DNA of 64,000 bases, taken from contig NZ_LDJI01000025.1 in the NCBI RefSeq assembly GCF_001431415.1, positions 124,001-188,000 of the forward strand. The letters are read 5' to 3'. Below the pieces are notes generated by a model. The model ran no database searches. It was not told where the DNA came from and was given only the letters and a program-made list of their open reading frames with translations. This DNA comes from Stenotrophomonas humi. GTDB lineage: Bacteria; Pseudomonadota; Gammaproteobacteria; Xanthomonadales; Xanthomonadaceae. This document shows positions 46,929 through 56,769 of the stretch, one piece after another (the first letter of the stretch is position 1; every line of letters starts with the position of its first letter). The position numbers and the translations under genes are program-made.

Positions 46929-48740
46929 TCACTCTTCGGCAGCAGTGCGTGCAGCCGCCTTGCGCTCTGCCACGAACGTCCTGACCTCCGATTCCAATAC
47001 CGGCAGTGGTACCGAGCCCAGGTTGAGGATGGTGTCGTGGAACGGACGTTGGTCGAACTTCGGCCCCAGCTCGCGTTCGGCTTCGCTGCGCAGGTCACGC
47101 ATGGTCTTGTAACCGAGGTAGTACGCGGTCGCCTGGCCCGGCCAGGCGATGTAGCGGTCGATCTCGGTGACGATGTCGTGGTGGGCCAACGCGGTGTTGG
47201 CGGCGAGGTAATCGATGGCCTGCTGGCGTGTCCAACCATATTCGTGCAGACCGGTGTCGATCACCAGTCGCGCGGCGCGCCACATCTCGAAGGTCAGCCG
47301 CCCGAAATCGTCGTAAGGCGTCTCATAGATGCCCATCAGCGTACCAAGCCATTCGGTGTACAGGCCCCAACCTTCACCGTAACCGGAGAAGTAGGTCTGC
47401 TGACGGAAATCCGGTCGCGCCGGCGCTTCCAATGCCAGGGCAGCCTGGAAGCTGTGGCCCGGTGCGCACTCATGCACCACCAGCGCCGGCAGGTTGTACA
47501 GCGGCCGCGAAGGCAGATCGTAGGTGTTGAACAGGCACGAATCCAGGCCGCCACGGCCCGAGGTGTAGATCGGTGCTACTTCGTCCGGCACCGGCAGGAT
47601 GGTGAAGCGATAGCGCGGCAACGTTCCAACAACGTTCTTGAGTTCGCCATCGACTTTCTTGGAAATCCAGGCGGTATACGACAACAGTTCTTTCGGCGTC
47701 TTTGCGTAGAACTGCGGATCGGTGCGCAGGAACTGCAGGAACTCCGGGAAGCTGCCCTTGAAGCCGGACCTGGCCATCACTTCACGCATTTCCGCATTGA
47801 TGCGCGCCACCTCGGCCAGGCCGATGTCATGCACCTGCTTTGCGGTCATGTCGCGGGTGACGAACTCGCGGATCTGGGTCTTGTAGAACGCGCGGCCATT
47901 GGGCAGATCGCTGGCGCCGGTGGTGGTGCGTGCACGCACCAGGTACTGCCCGCGCATGAAGGTGAGCAGGTTGGCGTAGGCCGGCACCACGTTTTCCAGC
48001 ACCGCCTTGCGCCCCTCCTCGCGCAACTGACTGCGGACCGGCTCCGGAATCGAGCTGGGAATGCGGTCGAAGGTGGCCAGGTAGGGATTCTCGGCGTCGG
48101 TCTTCGTGTAGGGCACGATGGTGTTGTCACGGCCCTCCACCGACGAGCGGGGAACGCTCCATCCACGCGACAGGCCTGCGTCCATGTTGGCGATGTTCTC
48201 GCCGAAGTAGCGCGGAATGTCGTTGAGACGGCCAATGAAGCGACGCCAGTCGGCTTCACTCTGGTACGGCTGACGCGGGTTGAGCCCGGCCCAGAAGAAG
48301 GTATCGCTGTTGAACGGCGCCTCGTAGGTCTTCCACACCGCGTCGTTATGCAGTCCTTCCACGGTGGTGCGGAATACCGCCTCGTTGATCTTCTCTTCGC
48401 GTGACAGCTGCGCTGCGGGGATCGCATCGAGCTGCTTGAGTACGTCCGCCCAGTACTCACCACGGCGCTGCCAGGTCTGTGCGGTCACCGACGGCATGTG
48501 CGCGGCGGATTGCCAGCGGCCATCGATCTTCTCGCGCGCGAATTCCTTCTGCCGCCAGTCCCACTCGGTGTTGTACAGCTCACGCAGCTTTGCTTCGGTG
48601 GCATTGGCTGGCGGTGCGAGCGCCTGCTTCTGCTCCTGCGGCTGGGCCATGGCGGCGGGCGACATCGCCAGCCCCAAGGAAAGGGAGAGCGACAGGGCCA
48701 GGATGGAGAGCTTCTGGCGGGTAGGACGTGCGACAGACAT
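46929..48740 (-). CDS. DUF885-family secreted metallopeptidase-like protein
   Basis: A 603-aa periplasmic protein with a signal peptide (SLSLSLGLAMSPAAMAQ) and the DUF885 zinc-like motif VHECAPGHSFQ (HExxPGH). The family is broadly considered peptidase-related, but its substrates are poorly known. Other conserved segments: YFSGYGEGWGLYTEWL and YIAWPGQATAYYLGYK. It lies 25 bp downstream of the S9 peptidase gene, so the two are probably one transcript. The setting among proline-directed peptidases suggests peptide degradation. Confidence 0.87.
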   Translation of the reverse strand: MSVARPTRQKLSILALSLSLSLGLAMSPAAMAQPQEQKQALAPPANATEAKLRELYNTEWDWRQKEFAREKIDGRWQSAAHMPSVTAQTWQRRGEYWADVLKQLDAIPAAQLSREEKINEAVFRTTVEGLHNDAVWKTYEAPFNSDTFFWAGLNPRQPYQSEADWRRFIGRLNDIPRYFGENIANMDAGLSRGWSVPRSSVEGRDNTIVPYTKTDAENPYLATFDRIPSSIPEPVRSQLREEGRKAVLENVVPAYANLLTFMRGQYLVRARTTTGASDLPNGRAFYKTQIREFVTRDMTAKQVHDIGLAEVARINAEMREVMARSGFKGSFPEFLQFLRTDPQFYAKTPKELLSYTAWISKKVDGELKNVVGTLPRYRFTILPVPDEVAPIYTSGRGGLDSCLFNTYDLPSRPLYNLPALVVHECAPGHSFQAALALEAPARPDFRQQTYFSGYGEGWGLYTEWLGTLMGIYETPYDDFGRLTFEMWRAARLVIDTGLHEYGWTRQQAIDYLAANTALAHHDIVTEIDRYIAWPGQATAYYLGYKTMRDLRSEAERELGPKFDQRPFHDTILNLGSVPLPVLESEVRTFVAERKAAARTAAEE

Positions 48741-48765
48741 GGTGAACCTCCGGCGGTTGCAGTAC

Positions 48766-51087
48766 CTATTTGGCGTGAGTGCCCGTCATCGTGTTCCAGG
48801 CCGGCGTCTGCCGGTCCTGGAGATGGCGGACGAAGAAATCGAATTGACGGCGGTGTGCGTAGTCGATCGGCCCGGTGGAACGTCCGACGGTGTGTTCACC
48901 GCCCGGGATGTTGAGCAGGTCGAAATCCTTTCCTGCGCGGACCAGCGCATCGACCACCTGCATGGTCGAGGCCGGGTCCACATTGCTGTCCTGTTCGCCG
49001 ACGATCAGCAGCAGGTCACCCTGCAGGCGATGGGCGTTGTCCACGCCCGACGCACGGGCGTAACTCTCGTCGACCGGCCAGCCCATCCACTGTTCATTCC
49101 AGCTGATCTTGTCCATGCGGTTGTCGTAGCAACCGTTCCACGCCACGCCGGCCCGATAGAACTCGGGATGGAACAACAGCGCGCCCAGCGTGCTCTGCCC
49201 GCCTGCGGACGCGCCATAGATACCGACGCGGGAAATGTCATAGGACGGATCACGCGCGGCCTGCGCACGGTGCCAGGCGATGCGATCGGGGAAGCCGGAA
49301 TCGCCCAGGTTCTTCCATGCCACGTCATGGAACGCCTTGGAGCGATTGGAAGTGCCCATGCCGTCGATCTGCACGACGATGAAACCCAGATCGGCCAACG
49401 CCTGCATGCCGATCACCTTGTCGCCGCCGCTGTGATACCCGAAGGGCCAGAAGCCCTTGGGCACGAACGCATCATGCGGGCCGGCGTAGATGTTCTCGAC
49501 CACCGGATAGCGCTTGGCCGGGTCGTAGTCACGTGGCCGCACGATCAGCCCCCAGATGTCGGTCCGGCCATCGCGCCCCTTGGCCACGAAACTCTCCGGC
49601 GCGCGCCAACCCGCTGCACGCAGCGCATCGATGTTGCCCTGCTCCAGTTGCTGCACCAGGCTGCCATCGGCACGGCGCAGTTCCATCACCGGCGGCATGT
49701 CCACCCGCGAATACACATCCACGTAGGACTGCCCGTCCGGCGACGGCGAGACATCGTGATCCGCATCGGCATGGGTCAAACGCACCGGCTCGCCACCATC
49801 CAGACTCACCCGGAACACCTGCCGGAAATACGGATCACGCCCCGCATCCATGCCGCTGGCACTGAACCAGACCTGGCGACGCGCCTCGTCGACCTTCAGG
49901 ATGTCGCGTACCACCCAGTCGCCGCGGGTGAGCTGACGCAGCAGCTTGCCGGTGGTGCCGTCGTACAGATAAAGATGGCGCCAACCATCACGTTCGGACA
50001 GCCACAGCAGCTGCCGACCATCATCAATCTCGTGCCGGTACGGGCGCCAGGCATCAACAAATGTACGGCTGTCTTCGCCGGCAACCACGCGCGCCTGCGC
50101 GTCCCTGCTAGACACTTCGATCAGCCGCACGCGTTGATGTCCGCGTTGCACGTAGTCAAAGGCGAAGCCGCGTCCATCGGCGCGCCAGCGCAGCGACGAT
50201 AGCTGGTAAGGATTGGCGAACAGCGCGTCATCGACCCGCGTTACCCGGCCACTGGCCACGTCCGCCAGGAACGGTTGTTCGATATCCACTGCATCGCCCG
50301 GCTTGGGATACAGCTGCAACTGCACGCGTGGCTGTCCGCCGCCCGCCGGTGCGGTTTCCACCCGCGTGACCAGCCGCGCATCGCCGGGCTTGACCCGATA
50401 GAAGGCCAAGCGCTGTGAGTCCGGCGACCAGGCAATGCTTTCCGCGTCGTAGAAGTCGGCCGGTTGGCCATCACGAGTCAGCGGCCGCACGCTGCCGTCG
50501 GCCACGCGCCGCAGCACCAGGTCATGTTCCTGCGCGAAGGCTTCCCATTGTCCGTCTGGGGAACGACGCGGTGTGTTGTCCGCCGCTACCCGCAGGTCGC
50601 GCACCACACCGAAGCCGCGCGGCCGTTCGAGCTGGGCGGCAACGTCCTCGCAGCGGTACGCCTGCAGATCGCAGCGCAGCTGCTTTCCTGCGGCCTGCAG
50701 ACGGGCGTATGGCACACCCGCCACCACTTCGTGGGCATAGTCATCAAACGGCAGGCGCAGGGCCTGCTGCGGTGTCCCTGTGGCGATGACGAGGGCATCG
50801 GCCAGGCGCTGATGATCGAACGCGGCGGTGCTGCTGCCGTTGATCGCATCAAACCGCTGGAAGCGGAAGCCACCGGCCACGGTCTTGCGGTAGTGGAAGC
50901 TGCCGTCGTCATGCCAGCGCGCCGGCCAGGCAACGTCGCGGGTAAGCCCGATCCATTGCTCCCTCAAGCCCAGCGAACGGTCCATATCGGCTGCCAACGG
51001 CGCGGCCCCGGCAGTGGCGGAGAGGATGAGGGCGGCAATGGCGACAAGCGTTCTCAACGGTGGCTCCAGATTCTTCAATGGCATCAA
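48766..51087 (-). CDS. S9-family serine peptidase (dipeptidyl-peptidase IV-like)
   Basis: A 773-aa secreted prolyl-oligopeptidase-family enzyme. Signal peptide (TLVAIAALILSATAGAAP), N-terminal beta-propeller of the DPP IV type (about 60-500), then the catalytic domain: GIYGASAGGQST (Ser), GEQDSNVDP (Asp), GGEHTVG (His). The double-Glu motif that binds the free N-terminus in classical DPP IV (WVYEEE-like) was not found in the propeller, so dipeptide-releasing activity is uncertain. It is tightly linked to the DUF885 gene and 42 bp downstream of the permease gene. Confidence 0.9.
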   Translation of the reverse strand: MMPLKNLEPPLRTLVAIAALILSATAGAAPLAADMDRSLGLREQWIGLTRDVAWPARWHDDGSFHYRKTVAGGFRFQRFDAINGSSTAAFDHQRLADALVIATGTPQQALRLPFDDYAHEVVAGVPYARLQAAGKQLRCDLQAYRCEDVAAQLERPRGFGVVRDLRVAADNTPRRSPDGQWEAFAQEHDLVLRRVADGSVRPLTRDGQPADFYDAESIAWSPDSQRLAFYRVKPGDARLVTRVETAPAGGGQPRVQLQLYPKPGDAVDIEQPFLADVASGRVTRVDDALFANPYQLSSLRWRADGRGFAFDYVQRGHQRVRLIEVSSRDAQARVVAGEDSRTFVDAWRPYRHEIDDGRQLLWLSERDGWRHLYLYDGTTGKLLRQLTRGDWVVRDILKVDEARRQVWFSASGMDAGRDPYFRQVFRVSLDGGEPVRLTHADADHDVSPSPDGQSYVDVYSRVDMPPVMELRRADGSLVQQLEQGNIDALRAAGWRAPESFVAKGRDGRTDIWGLIVRPRDYDPAKRYPVVENIYAGPHDAFVPKGFWPFGYHSGGDKVIGMQALADLGFIVVQIDGMGTSNRSKAFHDVAWKNLGDSGFPDRIAWHRAQAARDPSYDISRVGIYGASAGGQSTLGALLFHPEFYRAGVAWNGCYDNRMDKISWNEQWMGWPVDESYARASGVDNAHRLQGDLLLIVGEQDSNVDPASTMQVVDALVRAGKDFDLLNIPGGEHTVGRSTGPIDYAHRRQFDFFVRHLQDRQTPAWNTMTGTHAK

Positions 51088-51129
51088 TGCCGATCGTCGC
51101 CGGTGGATGAACCGGCGACGGTCGGTGGA

Positions 51130-52704
51130 TCAGTCTTCGCTTTCGTCCTCACCGAGGTTCAGCTCATGCGCGTGCAGGCCGCTGCGTGCAGCCCACTCGT
51201 AGATGCCGAGCGCGATCACCGCGACGACCAACGAATCCCATGGATGGGTGATGGCACCGATGCCACCGAAGGTACCCAGCCACGACACCGTCATGACCAG
51301 CACGTAGAAGACGATCAGCCACAGCGAGCACTGCACCTGCCGCAGCAGGCGTTGGCGACCTTCGGCCGAGGGCAGTTTGTAGATCACGTAGGCGGCGAAC
51401 ATCACCACCTGCAGGCCGAGCAGCCACGACAACACCTGCCAGCGCGACCAGTAGACGATCAACGCCGCCACGATGAAGGACACCGGGCCGAGCACTGCGA
51501 ACGCGCGCACCTTGAACGGACGCGCCATGCCCGGTGCGCTGCGACGCAACGCGGCAACCGTCACCGGCGCCACCGCGTAACTCAGCACCAACGCCGCCGA
51601 GACCACGCCGATGAGCTTCTCCCACGACGGGAATGGCAGCGTCCAGAACAGCGACAGACCGAAGCTGGCCCACAGCGCGCGGCGCGGAATGCCCGACTTG
51701 GCATCGATCTTGGTCAGCGATTTGAGGAAGCCACCGCTGCGGGCCCAGCCATAGATCACGCGCGGCGTGGCGTTCATGTAGATGTTGCCGGTACCGCTGG
51801 GCGACACCACCGCATCGGCCACCACCAGGAACGCCAGCCAGCCCAGGCCCAACGCCAGGGCGATGTCGCGATACGGCAGCGAATACAGCTTGTCGATGCC
51901 TGCCCAGCCATTGGCCAGCTGCTCGGTGGGGATCGCGCCCAGGAAGGACACCTGCAGCAGCACGTAGATCACCGTGGACAGCGCGATGGAAAGAATCAAC
52001 GCGATCGGAATGGTCCGTTGCGGGTTGCGCACCTCACTGGCCACCGACACGATCGGGGTCAGGCCGAGATAGGCAAAGATGATGCCGCCGGTGGAGATGG
52101 CCAGCTGCACGCCGGCCGAGCCGTTGGGTGCGAATCCCTGCACGTGCATGTTGGCGCTGTTGAAGTGCGTCAGCAGCAGGACGATCACCAGCAACGGCAC
52201 CATGAACTTGAAGATGCTCACGATGTTGTTGGCGATGGCGAAGCTTTTCACGCTGAAGTAGTTGAGCAGGAAGTACAGCACCAGCAGCACGAACTGCACG
52301 ACCCAGCCGAGCAGACTGGGATCGCTGCTGCCGGGCACGTTGAGACTGGGGAACCAGGCCGCCGCGTACTGCCGGCTCGCCACCGCTTCAATCGCGATCA
52401 GGCTGGAGAAGGCGATCAACGTGATGAAGCCGGTCAACGAACCCAGCAGCGGCCCGTGCGAGAACTCCGGGTAGCGCACCACCCCGCCCGCGCGAGGCAA
52501 CGCCGCGCCCAGCTCGCAATAGACCAGGCCCAACAGGAACACGGCAAATCCACCGAACACCCAGGACAGGATGCCGGCCGGCCCGGCCATGGCCGAGACG
52601 TGGCTGGCGGCAAACAGCCAACCGGAACCGAATATCGAACCGAGCCCGATGAAGGTGAGATCGGTCAGGGTGAGACTCTTCTTGAACTTGCCTTGTGAAG
52701 CCAT
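51130..52704 (-). CDS. APC-superfamily amino acid permease
   Basis: A 524-aa inner-membrane permease with about 12 membrane segments. APC hallmarks: FIGLGSIFGSGWLFAASHVS (unwound helix 1 substrate site) and IIFAYLGLTPIVSVASEVRN (helix 6 region). The C-terminus is acidic (GEDESED). It probably imports amino acids or small peptides released by the neighbouring peptidases; given the operon upstream, proline or hydroxyproline is the leading guess. Confidence 0.9.
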   Translation of the reverse strand: MASQGKFKKSLTLTDLTFIGLGSIFGSGWLFAASHVSAMAGPAGILSWVFGGFAVFLLGLVYCELGAALPRAGGVVRYPEFSHGPLLGSLTGFITLIAFSSLIAIEAVASRQYAAAWFPSLNVPGSSDPSLLGWVVQFVLLVLYFLLNYFSVKSFAIANNIVSIFKFMVPLLVIVLLLTHFNSANMHVQGFAPNGSAGVQLAISTGGIIFAYLGLTPIVSVASEVRNPQRTIPIALILSIALSTVIYVLLQVSFLGAIPTEQLANGWAGIDKLYSLPYRDIALALGLGWLAFLVVADAVVSPSGTGNIYMNATPRVIYGWARSGGFLKSLTKIDAKSGIPRRALWASFGLSLFWTLPFPSWEKLIGVVSAALVLSYAVAPVTVAALRRSAPGMARPFKVRAFAVLGPVSFIVAALIVYWSRWQVLSWLLGLQVVMFAAYVIYKLPSAEGRQRLLRQVQCSLWLIVFYVLVMTVSWLGTFGGIGAITHPWDSLVVAVIALGIYEWAARSGLHAHELNLGEDESED

Positions 52705-53054
52705 GGATCACCTGCTGGTAATTAAGACTCGTCGGCGAAGCGGGGGGACTTCGTGCGGGGTACTACCTCGGTTACTGCGGCGGCTGTGGTTGGTGGTTGT
52801 GGTGCTGTTGCTCTGGTACTGGTTTTGGGTGTTGCTGTTGCTGTTGCTCTGGTTTTGGCTGTTGCTGTGGGCTTATCCCTTCTCCCACCTGCGGGAGAAG
52901 GTGCCCGCAGGGCGGATGAGGGAAGACCCGCAGGGTGCTCTTGCCATTTGCTTCCTGCCTTGTGTCCTGTTCGGAGAGCAGTCGCAGACTTCAGTTCTGC
53001 TGCTTCGTCCTTCCCCTCACCCCAACCCCTCTCCCGCACGCGGGAGAGGGGGCT
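52705..53054. other. 350-bp intergenic region: GTTGCT-rich low complexity plus dispersed palindromes
   Basis: No gene is supported. 52780-52870 is a low-complexity stretch of imperfect GTTGCT and CTGGTTTTGG units. It is followed by a CCCTTCTCCC/GGGAGAAGG palindrome (about 52880-52905) and a CCCCTCTCCCGC/GCGGGAGAGGGG palindrome (about 53027-53050). The region separates the hydroxyproline operon from the permease-peptidase genes and may mark a transcript boundary. Confidence 0.7.
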
Positions 53055-54272
53055 TCACGCACTACTTGCTTCTGCGAACGGCACATCAATCGCCACCGAT
53101 GGCGGCGTGAACCACTGCGCGCCGTCCTCGGTGACATGGAAATGATCTTCAAGACGCACGCCGAAACGCCCGGGCACCACGATCATCGGCTCGTTGCTGG
53201 CGCACATGCCCGGCTTCAACGCAATGCGATTGCCACGCACGATGTAAGGCGCTTCATGGATGGCCAGCCCGCAGCCATGACCGGTGCGATGTGGCAGGCC
53301 CGGCAACCGGTAGTCGGGGCCCAGCCCTGCCGCTTCCAGCACGCGACGCGCGGCCGCATCCACGTCTTCACACGCCACGCCAGGACGAACCGCATCGAAT
53401 GCCGCCTGCTGCGCGGCCTTCTCCAGCTCCCAGATGCGGCGCTGGTCGGCATCCGCCTCGCCGTAGATCCAGGTGCGGGTGATGTCGGAGTGGTAACCCT
53501 GCACGGTGCAGCCGGTGTCGATCAGCACCAGCTCGCCTTCGCGCAGGTGCTGCACGCCGGGGATGCCATGCGGGAACGCGGTGGCATGGCCGAACTGCGC
53601 GATGCAGAACGTCGAACCATTGTCCGCACCCAGCGCACGGTGTGCTTCATCGATGAAGCGGATCAGCACATCGGTACCGATGCCCTCATGCGCGATGCCT
53701 GCCGCCAGACGCTGCACGAACAGCGTCATGTCACAGGCCTGCTGCATCAGCGCCAGTTCCGCCGGTGACTTGCACATGCGGCAGCCATCGATGATGGCGG
53801 TGGCATCGGTGATGCACGCGCGATCCAGATGCCGGGCCAGCCCGGTATGGATCACGAAAGCTGCACCCGGGTCCAACGCCAGCGCGCTGGCACCACGTTC
53901 CCGCAGCTCCTGTGCCACCAGCGCGTATGGATCCTCGTGCTCTTCCCACAGACGCTTGCTCACCGGAATGCGCAGCACCGCATCCAGCGAACCTTCCTCG
54001 AACACCGGGCAGAGCATCACCGGATCACCGTCACGGGTGATCAGCAAGGCCACCAGGCGCTCGGTGGCGCCCCACGGCACACCAGCGAAGTAACGCAGTG
54101 AAGTGCCGGCATTGACCAGCATTGCGTCCACGCCCTGCGCCTGCATCAATGCACGCGCATGCTCGATGCGCTGTTGATGCTCGTCGGCGGAGATCGGCGC
54201 CGCCTGTGCCTGCCAGCGCCGGAGCTGCGAACGCGCCTCGTCCAGCGTCAGATGGCCGATCTGCGCACTCAT
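53055..54272 (-). CDS. M24-family Xaa-Pro aminopeptidase/dipeptidase
   Basis: A 405-aa cytoplasmic metallopeptidase of the pita-bread fold, expected to hydrolyse Xaa-Pro (or Xaa-Hyp) bonds. An N-terminal creatinase-like domain (about 1-160) is followed by the metal site: LIDTGCTVQGYHSDITRTW (two Asp), GHGCGLAIHE (His) and ASNEPMIV plus RLEDHFHV (Glu). ATG at 54272 (MSAQIGHLTLDE) overlaps the stop of the semialdehyde dehydrogenase gene (ATGA), placing it inside the hydroxyproline operon. No signal peptide. Confidence 0.9.
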   Translation of the reverse strand: MSAQIGHLTLDEARSQLRRWQAQAAPISADEHQQRIEHARALMQAQGVDAMLVNAGTSLRYFAGVPWGATERLVALLITRDGDPVMLCPVFEEGSLDAVLRIPVSKRLWEEHEDPYALVAQELRERGASALALDPGAAFVIHTGLARHLDRACITDATAIIDGCRMCKSPAELALMQQACDMTLFVQRLAAGIAHEGIGTDVLIRFIDEAHRALGADNGSTFCIAQFGHATAFPHGIPGVQHLREGELVLIDTGCTVQGYHSDITRTWIYGEADADQRRIWELEKAAQQAAFDAVRPGVACEDVDAAARRVLEAAGLGPDYRLPGLPHRTGHGCGLAIHEAPYIVRGNRIALKPGMCASNEPMIVVPGRFGVRLEDHFHVTEDGAQWFTPPSVAIDVPFAEASSA

Positions 54273-55864
54273 TCCGCACCACCCACATCGGCGGTGGTCC
54301 ACTGCCCGTCGACTTGTCGCCAGACACGCAGCGGATTGGCATCACGCAATACCGTTGGCAACAGCGCGTCCGGCACGTTGTCGTAGCTGTGCAGGCCGGC
54401 AAAGCGGCGGATCGAACCGGGCATGCCCACCGAGGTGAAACCCGGATGGCTGGTGGCTGGGTACGGCCCGCCGTGATTCTGCGCCGGGCTGACCGCAACA
54501 CCGGTAGGCATGCGATCCATGATCAGGCGGCCCACGCGCGGACGCAGCAACGGCATCAGCGCCGACACGGTGGCATCGTCGCTGCCATCGGCGGCGCGAT
54601 ACAGCGTGGCGGTGAGGTTGCCCTCGAACGCACGGGCGATGGCCTGCGCCTGCGCCGGGCTGCTGCTGCGCACCACCAGACTGACCGGACCGAAGGCCTC
54701 GGCCTGCAACGCCGGCGGGTCCTGCAGGAAGCGATCACCATCGACCTCGAGCAGCTGCGGCTGTACCCAGCTGCCATCACGTTGCGGCTCCGGCTTGCCG
54801 GCACAACGCGATGCACCGGCATCAAGCAACGACTGGATCGCGGCGTTGAGATGCTGCTTGCCGTCGGCGGAGAACAGCACCAGCGGCGATGCACCATCAA
54901 AACGCCTGCAGGCCTCGGCCATGAACTGGTCGCCGGCGTCATTGCGCGGCACCACCAGCAGGCCGGGATTGGTACAGAACTGGCCGCTGCCCATCGTGCA
55001 GGACGCGAAGAACTCCTGCGCCAGCGCGCTGCCACGTTCGGCCAACGCGCCGTCGAGCAGGAACACCGGGTTGATGCTGGACATCTCGGCGTAGAACGGC
55101 ACGCCGGCCTTGTCCGCCATGGCCTTCAGCGCGAGCCCACCGGCACGGCCACCGGTGAAACCCACCCCGCCAATGGCTGGATTGCCAACCAGAAGTTCGC
55201 TGGCCGACGGTTCGATTCGATACAACATCTGGATCGCCGCAGCCGGCAACCCGGCAGCGAGCAGCGCCTTGTGCGCGATGCGACCCAGCATCAGGCTGGT
55301 GCCCGGATGCAGCGGATGCACTTTGGCGATCACCGGTGCACGTGCGGCGATGGCCGAGGCGAAATCGCTGCCGGCAATGGCATTGAAGGCAAACGGGAAA
55401 TTATTCGGGCCAAACACGACCACCGGCTTGGCCAGCGGTCCGAACATCGCGCGCAGTCCGGTCGCGGTATCGATCACCGGGTGCGCCCAGCTCCACTGCC
55501 ACACCGCACGCGCGGCCTGGCGCAGCTGGCCGGTGGTGCGCGGCAGTTCGACATCACGTAGACGCGGGGTCATTGGCAGACCGGTTTCGCGATGCGCGAT
55601 CTCCACCAGAGCATCGGCTTCGGCCTCGATGCCATCGGCATAGGCGTCGAGGAAACCGGCAATGCGTGCGGGATCGGCGGAGGCCATTGCTTCCGCCGCC
55701 CCGATCGCCGCAGCCAGTGCCTGCTCCACTTCGCGACGTGAACTGACCGGATACAGATCCCCGATCGGTTGCCCCGTGGACGGATCGTGCGCTTCCAGTG
55801 AACCCACCGGGTCCACCGCGTCGCGCCAAACACCGGCAACAAGAACTGGCTGCAGCTTGCTCAT
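54269..55864 (-). CDS. Alpha-ketoglutarate semialdehyde dehydrogenase
   Basis: Oxidises 2,5-dioxopentanoate (alpha-ketoglutarate semialdehyde) to 2-oxoglutarate, the last step of hydroxyproline breakdown. The 531-aa aldehyde dehydrogenase has FGPNNFPFAFNAIAG, the catalytic Cys in GSGQFCTNPG, and the Glu in FYAEMSSINPVF. Length and NNFPFAFN fit the NADP-dependent KGSADH group. It lies 2 bp downstream of the DapA-like deaminase gene, which would supply its substrate. Confidence 0.92.
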   Translation of the reverse strand: MSKLQPVLVAGVWRDAVDPVGSLEAHDPSTGQPIGDLYPVSSRREVEQALAAAIGAAEAMASADPARIAGFLDAYADGIEAEADALVEIAHRETGLPMTPRLRDVELPRTTGQLRQAARAVWQWSWAHPVIDTATGLRAMFGPLAKPVVVFGPNNFPFAFNAIAGSDFASAIAARAPVIAKVHPLHPGTSLMLGRIAHKALLAAGLPAAAIQMLYRIEPSASELLVGNPAIGGVGFTGGRAGGLALKAMADKAGVPFYAEMSSINPVFLLDGALAERGSALAQEFFASCTMGSGQFCTNPGLLVVPRNDAGDQFMAEACRRFDGASPLVLFSADGKQHLNAAIQSLLDAGASRCAGKPEPQRDGSWVQPQLLEVDGDRFLQDPPALQAEAFGPVSLVVRSSSPAQAQAIARAFEGNLTATLYRAADGSDDATVSALMPLLRPRVGRLIMDRMPTGVAVSPAQNHGGPYPATSHPGFTSVGMPGSIRRFAGLHSYDNVPDALLPTVLRDANPLRVWRQVDGQWTTADVGGAE

Positions 55865-55866
55865 GA

Positions 55867-56769
55867 TTACAACTCCGGACGGGACTTGATGGCGTCTTCG
55901 ATGACCTTCAGCGCCGCGTCGCGTTCAGCACCTTCAACCACCAGGCGCGGTGCGCGGACGCGCTCATCACCCCAGTCGACGCACTGCTGGGTCAGTTTGA
56001 TCAGCTGCACGAACTTGGGCACGGTATCCAGCCGCAGCAACGGCAGGAACCAGCTGTATAGATCCTTCACGGCGTCGTATCCGCCATCGCGCGCGCGTTC
56101 GAACAACGCCACCGACTCGTGCGGGAACGCATTGACCTGGCCGGCGATCCAACCGGTGACGCCCATCGCAAGGCCTTCGACGATGGCATCGTCGATGCCG
56201 GTCATCAGCACCAGGCGGTCGCCGATCAGGGCCTGGATATCGGCCAGGCGGCGGATGTCGCCGGAAGATTCCTTGATCGCTTCGATCTGCGGCAGGTCGT
56301 TGGCCAGTTCGGCGATCTGAGCGGCGGTGAAGTCGGTCTTGTAGGCGATGGGATTGTTGTACAGCAGGATCGGCAGCTTGGTTGCCGTGGCGATGGCACG
56401 GAAGTGCGCGCTCATCTCCTTCCAATCCGTCGAATAGGCATACGGCGGCAACACCATCAGGCCACGGGCGCCTTCGGCTTCGCAGGCCTTGGCCAGGCGC
56501 ACGGCTTCATCGGTGGACAGCGAGCCGATACCCGGGATGACCGGTGCGGTGTCGCCCAGCGCCTTGACCAGCGTGCGGACGATGGCGACCTTTTCGTCGA
56601 ACGAAAGCGTCGCGCTTTCGCCCAGCGATCCCAGCGGCACCACGCCGATGCAGCCGGCCTCGATCTGCCACTTGGCATGCTTGGCGAGGAATGCGTGATC
56701 GACTTCGCCATCGGCGGCGAACGGCGTGGTGAGTGCAGGAATGACGCCCTGCCACATGCTCTTGCTCAT
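55867..56769 (-). CDS. DapA-family 1-pyrroline-4-hydroxy-2-carboxylate deaminase
   Basis: Class I aldolase-fold lyase of the dihydrodipicolinate synthase family. In hydroxyproline pathways this type (LhpC-like) deaminates delta1-pyrroline-4-hydroxy-2-carboxylate to alpha-ketoglutarate semialdehyde. The 300-aa product has PLGSLGESATLSFDEK, LPILLYNNPIAYKTDF (active-site Tyr) and IKESSGDIRRL (Schiff-base Lys). ATG at 56769 follows GGAG and overlaps the stop of the preceding oxidoreductase gene. Lysine biosynthesis is unlikely because of the operon. Confidence 0.9.
   Translation of the reverse strand: MSKSMWQGVIPALTTPFAADGEVDHAFLAKHAKWQIEAGCIGVVPLGSLGESATLSFDEKVAIVRTLVKALGDTAPVIPGIGSLSTDEAVRLAKACEAEGARGLMVLPPYAYSTDWKEMSAHFRAIATATKLPILLYNNPIAYKTDFTAAQIAELANDLPQIEAIKESSGDIRRLADIQALIGDRLVLMTGIDDAIVEGLAMGVTGWIAGQVNAFPHESVALFERARDGGYDAVKDLYSWFLPLLRLDTVPKFVQLIKLTQQCVDWGDERVRAPRLVVEGAERDAALKVIEDAIKSRPEL

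Noticed and set aside
52571..53145. Short plus-strand open frames across the low-complexity region
   Set aside because: They are made of repeat and GTT-rich DNA, giving Val/Leu/Ala strings with no ribosome site or family resemblance.
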